From positions 1 through 56,772 of the forward strand of contig QKJQ01000028.1 in the NCBI GenBank assembly GCA_003249225.1: a stretch of 56,772 bases of DNA. The letters run 5' to 3'. Positions 26,380 to 36,409 of the stretch are shown piece after piece; position 1 is the first letter of the stretch, and every line of letters begins with the position of its first letter. Below the pieces are notes generated by a model. The model did not search any database, was not told where the DNA came from, and saw only the letters and a list, made by a program, of their open reading frames with translations. The stretch comes from Clostridia bacterium. Its GTDB lineage: Bacteria; Bacillota; Clostridia; Lachnospirales; Lachnospiraceae. A program made the position numbers and the translations under genes.

Positions 26380-27624
26380 TTATTCTACGCTGACTCTGCT
26401 GGTATCCTTGGGAAGAATAAGGAAAACAATAAATCCAATGACAAACAATGGAATAATGGAAAGAATGCTGAGTCTTGCATTACCGGTCAACGTTGTTGTT
26501 ACCGCCATCAGTGCCGGCCCAACAATCGCTGCGAACTTGCCAAATATATTATAGAAACCAAAGAACTCATTTGACTTTTCTTTTGGAACAATCTTTGCAA
26601 AGTAGGAACGGCTGAGCGCCTGAATTCCACCCTGTGCTGACCCGATCATGGCACCAAGGATGAAAATATGCCATACAGAAGAAATAAAGTAAGCCGCTAT
26701 GCAGGAAATTATGTACGTTATTATACCGACGGTTATCATCTTTCTGGTTCCGAATTTCTTCGCCAGATTTCCATAGAGTATAGCACAAGGAAATGCAATG
26801 ATCTGAATAATCAGCAATATACCAAGCAGAGTAAAAGTATCCATTGCATCCTCTCCAAGGATGGATTTCGCATAGGGAACGACCATCTTAATTATGGTAT
26901 CCACACCATCAATGTAGAAAAAGTAAGCAAGTAAGAAAATAAAAACCACTTTATAACTGACAATATTACGAAAAGTACTAATAAGTCGTTTGAAACTATT
27001 CCGAACAGGCTGAGGCTCCGGCTCGATATAATAACGCTGCTTCACATCTTTGATCATCGGTATGGTGAGCAGTCCCCACCAGAGCGCTGTGATGATAAAA
27101 CCAATCTGATATCCGATAGCATGCTCGTCACCCAAAACAAAAATCAGGGCTAGGCTTATTCCAAAAGGAATCACACTTGCTATATAACCAAAGGCAAAGC
27201 CTCTGGAAGATACCCGGTCCATATTTTCATCACTGGTTACATCAACAAGAAAAGCATCATAAAAGATATTCGATCCGGCAAACCCGATCGCTGATAATAC
27301 ATAGAAGAGAACCAATATCTGCCACAAACCGCTGGAAGGCGGTACCAGTGCAAGTGCGGCCGTCGTCATGATTCCAAGCGCAGCAAAGAAAATAAAGAAT
27401 CTCTTCTTTTTGTCCTTATAATCTGCAATTGTACCAAGAATTGGACTTAAGATTGCCACAATAATACTGGCCATTGAATTGAAGTACCCAAGATCCATGC
27501 TGTTACCCACATTATCAAACATTCCAAAAACGATCGGCAGTAAGGCTGTTGTTACCGCCATAGAATATGCCGAATTACCGCAGTCATACAGGATCCATGA
27601 CCGCTCTTCTCTCGTTGTCTTCAT
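26380..27624 (-). CDS. UMF1-family MFS transporter (Atg22-like)
   Basis: A 414-aa major facilitator with twelve hydrophobic segments and the diagnostic UMF1/Atg22 N-terminus ERSWILYDCGNSAYSMAVTTALLPI. The loop 2-3 motif appears as LGTIADYKDKKKR. The start is set where GGGGGAC precedes the ATG; a longer frame adds residues without a ribosome binding site. UMF1 members probably export amino acids or peptides, as yeast Atg22 does from the vacuole. It lies 21 nt upstream of the phosphodiesterase gene, so co-transcription is likely. Confidence 0.9.
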   Translation of the reverse strand: MKTTREERSWILYDCGNSAYSMAVTTALLPIVFGMFDNVGNSMDLGYFNSMASIIVAILSPILGTIADYKDKKKRFFIFFAALGIMTTAALALVPPSSGLWQILVLFYVLSAIGFAGSNIFYDAFLVDVTSDENMDRVSSRGFAFGYIASVIPFGISLALIFVLGDEHAIGYQIGFIITALWWGLLTIPMIKDVKQRYYIEPEPQPVRNSFKRLISTFRNIVSYKVVFIFLLAYFFYIDGVDTIIKMVVPYAKSILGEDAMDTFTLLGILLIIQIIAFPCAILYGNLAKKFGTRKMITVGIITYIISCIAAYFISSVWHIFILGAMIGSAQGGIQALSRSYFAKIVPKEKSNEFFGFYNIFGKFAAIVGPALMAVTTTLTGNARLSILSIIPLFVIGFIVFLILPKDTSRVSVE

Positions 27625-27801
27625 CTCTTGTCCCCCTGTAAAAATAGTATGATTCATTATAACATAGAAATGAAAAAAGAAAGATAAATTTATGTAAAAT
27701 CAATCTCTTTCCTGCATTTTTATGCGAGCATTCTTATGATGATAGAGTTCTCTTTTTTAACCATTTACAAAGAAGCAGGAATACTTCCGTATTTTCTACC
27801 A

Positions 27802-27830
27802 TTGACTTCATAAAACTGACATCCTATAAT
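27802..27830 (+). promoter_or_regulatory. Sigma-A-type promoter for the nucleoside phosphorylase
   Basis: TTGACT (27802-27807), a 17-bp spacer and TATAAT (27825-27830). Transcription near 27837 would leave a leader of about 97 nt. I saw no recognisable riboswitch in it. The rest of 27625-27801 contains no supported feature. Confidence 0.82.
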
Positions 27831-27933
27831 GAAACATCGCCAAATACTCTGGAGAACAAAGGATACATAACGCTCCATGGCTGCGGGATTCTGAATCTTT
27901 TATAAAATACTTTTTTACCCTTGGGAGGATGTC

Positions 27934-28752
27934 ATGAACTATGAAAAATTACTTGCAGGAATGAAGCGATTCGGTTCGTCACACACAGATGTGTGCACGC
28001 ACGGCCTCGGTGTTTTGCCGGAACATATTAATGAGAACGTTATTCTGGCTCCCTGGTGGGATCCTTCCCTTTTCCCATCTCTTGGCGAAGCCACACCTGT
28101 CTGTGATGTTAGTTTTACAACCATACAGGTCTGGAATATCGAAACTGCCTCTTCTCCCATTACTTTTATACGTACCGGAATTGGGGCTCCGGTTCTTGTC
28201 GATGCACTTTTGTCTCTTGGCGTGACCCGATGTAAAAATGTTATATTCATTGGTGCTATCGGAGCGTTAAGTTCTGCTATGCGCATTGGTGATATCATCC
28301 TTCCCGAATACAGCATCTGCGGCGACGGTGTCAGCCGTTATCTTTCCTTCGACACCCTTCAGGGGAACGATGCCTTTGGGCAGAAAGCATACCCGGATAA
28401 AGCATTAACGGAGGCTCTGCTTCAAAACACAAAAGAAATCTGCGCGGGTCACAGTGTTGCCTGGCATACCGGAAAGATTTTCAGTACTGATACGATCTTT
28501 GCCCAGTTCGCTCACATTGACGAAATCCTGTCTCTTGGCTGCAACGTTATTGAGATGGAGACAGCCGCTGCTTTTCTTGCCGGAAAACTTGCTGGTCTAT
28601 CCGTGACGGCACTGTTTAATGTTTCTGACAACACTGTGGCAAATAAATCTCTTGTCAGCGGACGTACCAAAGAAGAAATGGAATACCGCGCCTATGTAAG
28701 AAAAGAGCTATTTCCGCAAATCATGTTAAAAACCTTTGCTGCAACGCAATAG
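27934..28752 (+). CDS. PNP/UDP-type nucleoside phosphorylase
   Basis: A 272-aa enzyme of the phosphorylase superfamily (purine nucleoside or uridine phosphorylases), which releases a base plus ribose-1-phosphate. Visible motifs are RTGIGAP near residues 78-84 (phosphate binding), FIGAIGAL near 110-117 (base binding) and EMETAA near 209-214 (ribose binding). GGGAGG lies before the ATG. It is monocistronic and convergent with a ketopantoate reductase gene. Base specificity is not evident. Confidence 0.9.
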   Translation: MNYEKLLAGMKRFGSSHTDVCTHGLGVLPEHINENVILAPWWDPSLFPSLGEATPVCDVSFTTIQVWNIETASSPITFIRTGIGAPVLVDALLSLGVTRCKNVIFIGAIGALSSAMRIGDIILPEYSICGDGVSRYLSFDTLQGNDAFGQKAYPDKALTEALLQNTKEICAGHSVAWHTGKIFSTDTIFAQFAHIDEILSLGCNVIEMETAAAFLAGKLAGLSVTALFNVSDNTVANKSLVSGRTKEEMEYRAYVRKELFPQIMLKTFAATQ

Positions 28753-28783
28753 CTATTCTTTTTCAGATTCTTTCAGATTTCTG

Positions 28784-29707
28784 TCATCGAAAGTCTATCG
28801 TTCTTCCCTCCATTATCGCTATGCGTTCATACAAGGCAGCGTTCACTGGAGTTTCTACTCCATATTTTTTTGCCAGACGAAGTACCGTTCCCGAAAAAAG
28901 TTCAACTTCGGATGGTCTCTTCGCTTCGGTATCCTGACGCATGGAAGGTTTCCCAACTGGGTTTAAGGGTTCAATAACTTTTAGCCAGTAAGAGAGATCT
29001 TCTTTTGTAAGGCTGACACCGACTCTCTTAGAGAGTTCCATGACCTCTCTCATAGCCGCAATCATGGTGTCTCTGGCTTCTCCCTCCCTTTGGATCGCTT
29101 CATAAGTAGCTTCATATACAGCCACGGTCTGATTCACTCCGACATTCAGCATGAATTTTCCCCATAAACGCTTCATCATGTCCGTATCCAACCTATAGGG
29201 AAATCCTATCACATCAAAAAACTCTGCCACACGTTTCATTTTATCTGACATATATCCTTTTTCTGCCTCGCCGATGCAGAGCATTCCCATATTCTTGTAG
29301 GTACACTGATTTCCTTCTTTTCCGGCATCCATTCCCTGTGCGACACAATACAGCAGGTGCTCCTCCCCATAAGTTTCAGCAATTATTTCTTCACTGCTGA
29401 TTCCATTAAGCAGAGATAAAATGATCGTATCCGGTCCAATGTGTTTTCTGACTGCTTTGATTGCGTCTGCCAGGCCATTGTACTTGACAGCGATCAACAG
29501 AAGATCTGCAGCCGGTACCTCTTCTTCTGGCGCTGTAAAAGTAAAATGACACGCCTCGTTGTTGCAATATATTCCTTCCTTTTTATAGCGGTCAATTCTC
29601 TCTCTGTCGGCAATGACACGAAAAGATCCTTCCGGCATTTTCTGCTCCAGTAAATGTCCGAACATAATGCCCAAGGCCCCAAGTCCGATCAATGATACAT
29701 TTTCCAT
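28784..29707 (-). CDS. 2-dehydropantoate 2-reductase-like protein (PanE/ApbA family)
   Basis: A 307-aa NADPH-binding reductase of the ketopantoate reductase family (pantothenate route). The start was moved to the ATG preceded by GGAGCTAAC. The dinucleotide-binding loop is GLGALGIMFG at residues 6-15. The catalytic lysine-type region is LWGKFMLNVGVN, and the acid after it is E in the GKPSMRQD loop. No other pantothenate gene is nearby, so a different 2-keto acid is also possible. Confidence 0.87.
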   Translation of the reverse strand: MENVSLIGLGALGIMFGHLLEQKMPEGSFRVIADRERIDRYKKEGIYCNNEACHFTFTAPEEEVPAADLLLIAVKYNGLADAIKAVRKHIGPDTIILSLLNGISSEEIIAETYGEEHLLYCVAQGMDAGKEGNQCTYKNMGMLCIGEAEKGYMSDKMKRVAEFFDVIGFPYRLDTDMMKRLWGKFMLNVGVNQTVAVYEATYEAIQREGEARDTMIAAMREVMELSKRVGVSLTKEDLSYWLKVIEPLNPVGKPSMRQDTEAKRPSEVELFSGTVLRLAKKYGVETPVNAALYERIAIMEGRTIDFR

Positions 29708-29818
29708 GTTAGCTCCATTCTGCATATTGCTATTTGTTTTTCTTTGTTGATACCATTACATTTTTGTCTTTGAATGTTTTTATATCGTTACCTTTGATCA
29801 GGCTTTGTTGTATATCTT

Positions 29819-30577
29819 CTACTGCTTATTATCGATATGCCTCCTCCGCTTTCTAAAATCTAAAATCAAAAACGGCAGATACATAAATCCATTTACACAG
29901 ATGACGAGCACTGCCAAACCCAGATAATAAAAATGCTTTCCCGTTATTTCATACAGCGGTACAAGCGGCGATCCTTTGGAGGGCAGACGGAGGAACAAAA
30001 AGTTGGTACCAAGTTTGGCATTCAGATAAAGTTCCAGCGGAACCAGCAACGCAAGGAAAACCCATACCCTGTAATATTTTTTAATTGTTGGACGTACCGT
30101 TCCGCCAATGATTTGCATCAAAGGAAAGATCACCAGAAGACCATGAATAACAAAGGAATGAATGTTCATATAGTTTAGCTGCGGGTAATTAGTCCAGTTT
30201 GGAAAGAGAAGTGCTGACAATGCCCCCGGCATACAAAGGAAATACAGGATCTCCTGCAATGGTTTCCATTTTGTCCAGGCGTAGGCAAAACAAAGAAATA
30301 CCGCCAGCCCGCATAAGTCAAACGGCAGTTCCCATGTATTGAATTTACCAGTTGCAAATAGAACAACATCCTTATAAAGATCAAAAATCAGAATCAGGGT
30401 TCCCAGCGTACGTTCAAGTTTGCGTCTTTGCTCTGTCGTGCTTTTTATGTACCAGATACAAAAAACCACCCCGATCAAAAGAATTCCGGAAAGCCAAAGC
30501 AGATGTTCCTTTCCAAACAAGGAAAATCCAAGTCCTTTTGGAATATCTGTCGTATACGTGAAAAAATACTGAAACAC
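29819..30577 (-). CDS. YwaF-like integral membrane protein (TIGR02206/TMEM164 family)
   Basis: A 252-aa protein with about seven hydrophobic segments, matching the YwaF/TIGR02206 family of unknown function. The GTG start is chosen because AAGGAGG lies 5 nt upstream; an ATG at 30595 would place the ribosome binding site inside the gene. Conserved elements are FDLYKDVVLF, ELPFDLCGLAVF and PGALSALLFPNW. Human TMEM164 is proposed to be a lipid acyltransferase, so an acyl-transfer role is possible, but this is inference. Confidence 0.87.
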   Translation of the reverse strand: MFQYFFTYTTDIPKGLGFSLFGKEHLLWLSGILLIGVVFCIWYIKSTTEQRRKLERTLGTLILIFDLYKDVVLFATGKFNTWELPFDLCGLAVFLCFAYAWTKWKPLQEILYFLCMPGALSALLFPNWTNYPQLNYMNIHSFVIHGLLVIFPLMQIIGGTVRPTIKKYYRVWVFLALLVPLELYLNAKLGTNFLFLRLPSKGSPLVPLYEITGKHFYYLGLAVLVICVNGFMYLPFLILDFRKRRRHIDNKQ

Positions 30578-31033
30578 AGCAGCCTCCTTCATCACATTTT
30601 AAATTACATTTTACATTACATTTTGAATTACATATTGAATTACATATTGAATTCTGTCTTACTTAATAATTATGTTAAGTATAACACCCAGTCATTTATT
30701 TTTCCAGCACACCAGTTTATGTTTCCTGACTTTTTCACCTTCTTTGTTGCTGTTCTTTTTTGAATCCGGTGTTTGAATCGTCAGTTTCATTCTCCTATAT
30801 TCTTCATTACGGAGTACTCATCAATAATCATCAATAAAGCCCAATAAATCATTTTGACTTTTTGCTCTATTTTGTTTATTATTTTCTAATAAGGGTAAAT
30901 ATTACAAAATCAGAATGTGACGTTTTAGCAGGATGCTTAAAGTTAATATCGATTTTTGAGTTTTTTTGAAATAAAATATGAAAAGTATGGAACTAAATTC
31001 TGTGTTCCTCGTCAAATAAAAGGAGGTAGTAGC
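30578..31033. other. AT-rich intergenic region with 12-bp tandem repeat
   Basis: About 450 nt between divergent genes. At 30625-30648 the 12-mer GAATTACATATT occurs twice head to tail, within a longer series of ATTACATTTT-like segments (30602-30656). No promoter was convincing. Otherwise nothing supported. Confidence 0.5.
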
Positions 31034-32101
31034 ATGATTCAATTCAAAAGTACACTTACCGCATATTCTATTTCTCATTTTATTGTCGATTTTGCCTGTG
31101 CTTTTTTACTGATCGGCAGTATAGCGAAACAGCAGCATGAGATCACCTATCTTTTCTTGCTATACAATTTTGCTGCTTTCGCATTGCAGATGCCCCTCGG
31201 CGTTATCGCCGACAGGCAAAAGAATCCGGTAAGTTTTGCGGTTTTGGGTTGTTTACTTATTGTACCTGCTTATTTTCTAACCTCTGTTCCGCTTCTTTGT
31301 GTTATTCTGGCGGGACTCGGAAATGCCTTATTCCATATTGGAGGCGGAACGAAAACACTAAGACGTTATTTGGGCCAAAGCGCTCCACTTGGAATTTTTA
31401 TTGCTCCCGGCGCCCTTGGGATATTTCTTGGTTCATCCTCCTTTATTCTAAGTCAGCCCCTGACTTATTTCCCTGTTTTTCTCCTGATTGCTGCCGCTTT
31501 TCTTCTGTATACCGCAGATGGAAGATCAGCCTTTTTGAACGAACAGGCACCTGAACAAAGGTCTAGGAACAGCAGTAATGTTCCCTTGGAGCTCGTAAAG
31601 TGGAATCCCGGAAAGGTACTCATGCCCCTTGGGTGCTTCTTTCTGGTCGTTCTGCTTCGTTCCTTCACCGGAACCATAATGACATTTCCGTGGAAGTCAA
31701 CTACTGTAACCGGTGCCCTACTGGTTACCGCGGTGATTCTTGGCAAAGCCCTGGGTGGTTTTTTTGCAGATAAGATCGGTGTGATCCGAACCACCATCCT
31801 TTCGTTAAGTATCGCCTCCGTACTCTTCCTCTTTTCCTCTGTATCAATTGCCGGTCTGATTGCTGTATTTTTATTCAATATGACAATGCCGATCACTTTA
31901 TGGGCTGCCGCAGATCTTATGAAAAAGCACGAGGGATTTTCCTTTGGCCTTCTGACCTTTGCTTTGTTTATTGGCTACTCGATTCCCACAGCACTTGATA
32001 CCGGGAAACTGTTCCTTCCATGGTTCTATATGCTTCTGGCTCTGGTTTCCTTCGTGTTTCTTATGTTTGGCTTGGTATGGAGGAAAGCAAATGGCCGTTA
32101 G
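31034..32101 (+). CDS. Major facilitator superfamily transporter (355 aa)
   Basis: A short MFS protein with about eleven or twelve hydrophobic segments. The ATG is preceded by AAAGGAGG; the longer upstream frame is rejected. The loop 2-3 signature is visible as PLGVIADRQKNP. At 355 aa it is at the small end for MFS. Fosmidomycin-resistance-like or sugar efflux branches are possible, but the substrate cannot be named. The end overlaps the start of a small membrane protein gene by 11 nt. Confidence 0.87.
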   Translation: MIQFKSTLTAYSISHFIVDFACAFLLIGSIAKQQHEITYLFLLYNFAAFALQMPLGVIADRQKNPVSFAVLGCLLIVPAYFLTSVPLLCVILAGLGNALFHIGGGTKTLRRYLGQSAPLGIFIAPGALGIFLGSSSFILSQPLTYFPVFLLIAAAFLLYTADGRSAFLNEQAPEQRSRNSSNVPLELVKWNPGKVLMPLGCFFLVVLLRSFTGTIMTFPWKSTTVTGALLVTAVILGKALGGFFADKIGVIRTTILSLSIASVLFLFSSVSIAGLIAVFLFNMTMPITLWAAADLMKKHEGFSFGLLTFALFIGYSIPTALDTGKLFLPWFYMLLALVSFVFLMFGLVWRKANGR

Positions 32102-32438
32102 TCTTATACAATCACTGATTATTTCCCTGCTTCTTACACTGCTTCTGGAAAGCATATTTGCCTTTGTTGTGGGTGTACGCGGGAAAATGGATTACTTATT
32201 ATTGGTACTTGTGAACCTGCTGACGAATCCTTTGGTCGTCCTCTTATATTCTTTGTCTTTGCTTTTTATACCCTTTACAGGCATCTGGGTTCAACTGATT
32301 TTGGAAGCCATGGCTGTTATGACTGAGGGTATCTACTATAAAAAGTACGCCATTTCCATAAAGCGTCCCTTCCTGTTCTCCTTATGCATCAACGGGTTCT
32401 CTTATGGGGTCGGCCTGCTGATAAATTATTTTTTATAG
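32091..32438 (+). CDS. Small membrane protein (115 aa)
   Basis: Starts inside the MFS gene at an ATG preceded by GGAGGAAAGC, so translation is coupled. It has three or four hydrophobic segments (residues 4-24, 32-52, 58-78 and 95-113). Family not recognised. Coupling suggests that it assists or regulates the MFS transporter, which is an inference. Confidence 0.7.
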   Translation: MAVSLIQSLIISLLLTLLLESIFAFVVGVRGKMDYLLLVLVNLLTNPLVVLLYSLSLLFIPFTGIWVQLILEAMAVMTEGIYYKKYAISIKRPFLFSLCINGFSYGVGLLINYFL

Positions 32439-32453
32439 AAAAGAGATAATTTT

Positions 32454-33059
32454 ATGAAATCAAAAAAAACAAAACCACAAAAAATCTTTTCCATCTTCCT
32501 GTTTTTGTGCCTTCTGATATCCGCATTCCCGAGCCAACCAGTCTTTGCGGATCTGATTGTGACGCCCTCTGATTTATCCGATTCATTCTACATTCGTCAT
32601 TCAGATACCTGTGTCTTGGAAAACAATACCTATATGGCAAATGGTGCAGATGGTTACATCACGATCTATGAGTCCCCCATCTCCGACAATAAAAATGCAG
32701 TTGTTTTGAATGGCACCTACCTTTCTACGGTCTGTTCCTATTCAAGTTCGACCTCCATTGACTGGGTCTACGTCTCATCCGTGTATTCTGAATCGAACGA
32801 TTCCATACTCACATATGGCAGTGCTTCCTGCAAGGGCTGGATCAAGCTGTCAGATTGTATATCAGATGATCTTGGTAATACAGACCCAGTATTTATCGCA
32901 GATCACCTGCCTGGTGCTTCTCCTGATCCGATTGGAATTACCGTCATACTTATGATTGCACTTGCTTCCCTTTCGGTTACCGCGATTACTGCAGTTTTGA
33001 TTTATTTGATTTTCAAAAAGAAATACAAAAAAGAAGCAGAGAATGAGCAAGAACAATAA
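32454..33059 (+). CDS. Signal-peptide protein with SH3-like extracellular region and membrane anchor
   Basis: A 201-aa protein. A signal peptide (KKTKPQK then a hydrophobic core to FPSQPVFA) is followed by an extracellular region of about 125 aa. That region includes a run resembling a bacterial SH3 domain (GYITIYESPISDNKNAV and WVYVSSVYS...CKGWIKLSD). One membrane helix (about 160-185) and a FKKKYKKEAE tail close the protein. It is last in an operon with the MFS and small membrane genes, 15 nt after the latter. It may be an envelope sensor or wall-binding protein. Same design as the 91-aa protein at 22634. Confidence 0.75.
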   Translation: MKSKKTKPQKIFSIFLFLCLLISAFPSQPVFADLIVTPSDLSDSFYIRHSDTCVLENNTYMANGADGYITIYESPISDNKNAVVLNGTYLSTVCSYSSSTSIDWVYVSSVYSESNDSILTYGSASCKGWIKLSDCISDDLGNTDPVFIADHLPGASPDPIGITVILMIALASLSVTAITAVLIYLIFKKKYKKEAENEQEQ

Positions 33060-33075
33060 AGCATTTTACCAAAGT

Positions 33076-33112
33076 AAAAGGAAGTCCTGCATTATCCGGG
33101 ACTTCCTTTTTT
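33076..33112. terminator. Bidirectional intrinsic terminator
   Basis: A 12-bp stem AAAAGGAAGTCC/GGACTTCCTTTT with an 11-nt loop and T-rich tail, 16 nt after the stop. It also suits the converging TSUP gene. Confidence 0.88.
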
Positions 33113-33147
33113 ACCGTTTTTGCTTTCTATATGATTCTCTTCCTGCT

Positions 33148-33870
33148 TTACAAAAGATTGGAAAGAAAGAGTGATATTCCAGATGCAATCAGCAACAGAA
33201 TGACCATATGCTTTACAATACTTTCTTTCACGACACGTGCAAGTAAAAATCCCGTTCCAAGCCCAACGACCATAAAGGGAAGCAGCAACAATGCATTCTT
33301 AAGAACCGCTCCTGTTATGATACCGGTAAGTGAATATAATATTATTCGGAACGTATTTTCTGCAAAGAAAACAACACATATGTTACCTCTGAATTCTTTT
33401 GTGTTTGTTGTTGTCCTGCTGATATATGCGGCAAGCAAAGCACCAATACCAAAGATACCGCATAATACACCGGATGCGATCCCGACCACCAGCAGAAATA
33501 ATTTTGAGCTCTTATGTTTCTTTACACTGTGAGCACGCAAGAGCATTTCAATTCCAAGTAAGATTATAATAAGGCCAAAAACAAGTTTTATTATTCTTAC
33601 ATCCCCATTCTTCAACAGATACGCGCCAGGTATACACCCTGCTATTACAAGCACAGCCAAGGGAATACAGACCTTTGGCTGAATGGATTTACGCTCTTTT
33701 ATCGCTATCGTAAGATTGGATGGGTATCCGATCAGCAGTTCTACCGGGGTTATGTTCACCGTATTTGCAGAAAAGCTCATTATGCTTCCGAATACCAGTG
33801 TATTGGCAAATCCACACATCCCCTTGATAACATAGGCGATAAAAACTGCAAGCATTCCTATTAATCCCAT
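33148..33870 (-). CDS. TSUP-family (TauE/SafE) anion transporter
   Basis: A 240-aa protein with about eight hydrophobic segments and the family's conserved N-terminal IKGMCGFANTLVFGS and repeated GSIMS/GFGIGAL features, with a second half-repeat GIASGVLCGIFGIGALLAAY. TSUP proteins export sulfite, sulfoacetate or related organic anions. The gene is monocistronic. Substrate not identifiable. Confidence 0.87.
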   Translation of the reverse strand: MGLIGMLAVFIAYVIKGMCGFANTLVFGSIMSFSANTVNITPVELLIGYPSNLTIAIKERKSIQPKVCIPLAVLVIAGCIPGAYLLKNGDVRIIKLVFGLIIILLGIEMLLRAHSVKKHKSSKLFLLVVGIASGVLCGIFGIGALLAAYISRTTTNTKEFRGNICVVFFAENTFRIILYSLTGIITGAVLKNALLLLPFMVVGLGTGFLLARVVKESIVKHMVILLLIASGISLFLSNLL

Positions 33871-34164
33871 ATCCTCCCCTGTCTGAAAATTAAAACACCG
33901 TTCTATTCTGCTGCTTAAATTCCTATATAATTTTACAATTCTGGTATTGCCTTGTCAAGCAATTGCATCGATTCTTAAGATCTGCAATATAGCATTTTTT
34001 ACGGAAAATTGGTAATTTAATCGTCCATTTTTCCTAGCCATTCTGCTTTGATACTGTTATACTATTATTGAGGGTATGTTTGTTAATAAGAAAGGATCTT
34101 TATTACTGCAGTTTGGTATTATTTACCTTTTCTGCAAAAAAAATCATACTATTGGGGGTATTTT

Positions 34165-36195
34165 ATGAAATCTATGAAAGCAAGGCTTATCCTGTTATTT
34201 TCACTGGTTATTTTATTTTTGACAGGTCTGTTGGGGATCATTAATCTGTCAATTGTAAAAAACGATTTTCTTGACAATGCCAAGACCAACCTGGTCACAA
34301 TTGCTGAAACAGAGTCAAAGTTAATTGCATCAAAGGTGAACGAGTATGAGACTGAGATGGTTTCTCTTTCGCAGAACTCGACTGTTTACAGTTCTAAAAT
34401 TGTTATGAAAAATAAAACAATATATCTTAATTCTCAAGCGGAAAAGCTTGGTTACTCACGCCTGGCAATCGCTGATACTTCAGGACTTGGCACTTATCTG
34501 GAAGGAAAGACCAGCAAGGATGGAGAGCTGGTTACAGAAAATATCAGCCAGGAATCTTTTTTCCAGCAGGCATTGTCTGGTTCTACTGTCATTTCTGATG
34601 TCTGGACCGACACTGAGGGTATTTCATACTATACGGTTGCGGCACCGATTTATGAGGACGAAACTATTGTTGGTGTAATTTATGGCAATAAAACCATTGA
34701 TGAGCTTAATGAACTTGTACGTGATATTTCTTATGGTGAATCAGGCATTGGTTATGTTATCAATTCAGCCGGCGTCATCCTTGCTCACAAAGACCTCAAT
34801 CAGGTCACAGAAAAATTCAATTTGCTACGTGCTTCTTCCACTGACAGCACATACAAATCCTATTCTGAAATGATTACCAGAATTGTTAGCGCAAAAGTAA
34901 GCGGGCGTGAGACCTATTCCTTCAAAGGTTCATCCCTTATAGCTGCTTATACTCCCGTTAATGGTATCGACTGGTACCTTCTTGTGGAAGTCAGTGAAGA
35001 TGAAGTTCTGGTCAGAGTCCATGCTATTGAAAGGATTCTGGTATTTCTTATTGCCGGTGCGCTGCTGATCGGTTCTTTTATCACATTCATCATAAGTTCT
35101 TCCATAACAAAGCCAATTGTTCTTGTGACAAAAGACGTGGAAATAAAATCAAGATTAAATTTTTCTTCGGATTCCTCAATCACAGGGCTGCTGGCCAAAA
35201 ACCGCAAAGATGAAATCGGTAAAATGGTCACTTCACTTCGTCAGATGCAGGAAGCAATTCGCGATTTCATACAAAAAATTGCGGATACTGCAACGCAGCT
35301 GGCCGCCTCTTCCGAGCAGATGACTTCCATGACCGACCTGAGCGAAAAATCATTGGAAGAAGTGGCAAAAGCAATTGAAGAGATTGCCCGCGGTGCCGGC
35401 GAACAGGCAAAGGATACTGCCGAAACAGCAACCGATGTCAATAACCTCGGTGCTTTGTTAATGCAGGATGCAACACTGATCGAACAGTTAAACCAGTCTA
35501 TTCTTGAAATCACCTCGCAACGAAAAAATGGATTACACTCTGTTGACAAACTGGTCCTTGCTTCCCAAAAAAGTGAAAATGCACTTGTCTCCGTTCAATC
35601 TGCCATTGTAAGTAATAACGAAAGCACCGGAAAGATCGAAGCTGCCAGCCAGATGATCCAGAACATTTCGGACCAGACAAATCTTCTTGCTTTAAATGCA
35701 GCAATTGAAGCTGCCAGAGCTGGAGATGCAGGCCGCGGATTTGCTGTAGTAGCAGAAGAAATAAGATCACTTGCAGAACAGTCAAGCAAATTTGCAAACG
35801 AGATATCTGCAGTAATCGATGAATTAAAAGAAAAGTCGCATTATGCCGTTACCGCCATGCAGGAAGTACAGCAATTAAGTACCGAACAGCAGCTTACTGT
35901 TACGGAGACAAAAGACAGCTTTTTTGAGATAGCTGCATCCATTGATACAACAAATACAGTAATCAGCCATTTGAACGATTCTTCGAAGAAAATGTCCGGT
36001 AACAAAGACCGAATCATTAATATGATTGAAAACCTTTCTTCCATATCGGAGGAAAATGCTGCTGCCACAGAAGAAGCTGCCGCTTCCATGAATGAGCAAA
36101 ACCGCACATTGTCTGACATTTCTTCCGCAGCCGAACATCTGGCATCTATTTCCCTTGGTTTAAAGGAACAGCTGGAGAAATTCACAATAGAATAA
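34165..36195 (+). CDS. Methyl-accepting chemotaxis protein (dCache type)
   Basis: A 676-aa chemoreceptor. First membrane helix at about 7-28, extracellular dCache-like sensor to about residue 283, second helix near 288-311, then HAMP and a long coiled-coil signalling domain. The hairpin tip is the conserved segment beginning [28 protein letters not shown] precedes the ATG. The sensor region ([30 protein letters not shown]) matches dCache modules that bind amino acids or carboxylates. Presence implies a motile organism. No other chemotaxis gene lies nearby. Confidence 0.95.
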   Translation: MKSMKARLILLFSLVILFLTGLLGIINLSIVKNDFLDNAKTNLVTIAETESKLIASKVNEYETEMVSLSQNSTVYSSKIVMKNKTIYLNSQAEKLGYSRLAIADTSGLGTYLEGKTSKDGELVTENISQESFFQQALSGSTVISDVWTDTEGISYYTVAAPIYEDETIVGVIYGNKTIDELNELVRDISYGESGIGYVINSAGVILAHKDLNQVTEKFNLLRASSTDSTYKSYSEMITRIVSAKVSGRETYSFKGSSLIAAYTPVNGIDWYLLVEVSEDEVLVRVHAIERILVFLIAGALLIGSFITFIISSSITKPIVLVTKDVEIKSRLNFSSDSSITGLLAKNRKDEIGKMVTSLRQMQEAIRDFIQKIADTATQLAASSEQMTSMTDLSEKSLEEVAKAIEEIARGAGEQAKDTAETATDVNNLGALLMQDATLIEQLNQSILEITSQRKNGLHSVDKLVLASQKSENALVSVQSAIVSNNESTGKIEAASQMIQNISDQTNLLALNAAIEAARAGDAGRGFAVVAEEIRSLAEQSSKFANEISAVIDELKEKSHYAVTAMQEVQQLSTEQQLTVTETKDSFFEIAASIDTTNTVISHLNDSSKKMSGNKDRIINMIENLSSISEENAAATEEAAASMNEQNRTLSDISSAAEHLASISLGLKEQLEKFTIE

Positions 36196-36232
36196 ATCTA
36201 CGACAAAAATATGCAGCTTGATGTAAAAGTGA

Positions 36233-36261
36233 TTGAAATATCCGCGAAAAATTTCTATAAT
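36233..36261 (+). promoter_or_regulatory. Sigma-A-type promoter for the DUF975 gene
   Basis: TTGAAA (36233-36238), a 17-bp spacer and TATAAT (36256-36261). The resulting leader would be about 140 nt. No structured RNA motif was recognised in it. Confidence 0.75.
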
Positions 36262-36409
36262 AATCCATGGCTATATACAAACATTTACATAGCCTTTCAT
36301 AACAAAAAATATGGGAGTTAGATTGAAAAACAATCAATAATTAGTGTCAACGTGCTGACTGACCGGATTGCAATTCACTATTTGTGACAGCACAGAAAGT
36401 AGGACAATT

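Noticed and set aside
26668..26934. Open frames antisense to the UMF1 transporter
   Set aside because: Shadow frames of a well-supported transporter gene, without ribosome binding sites.
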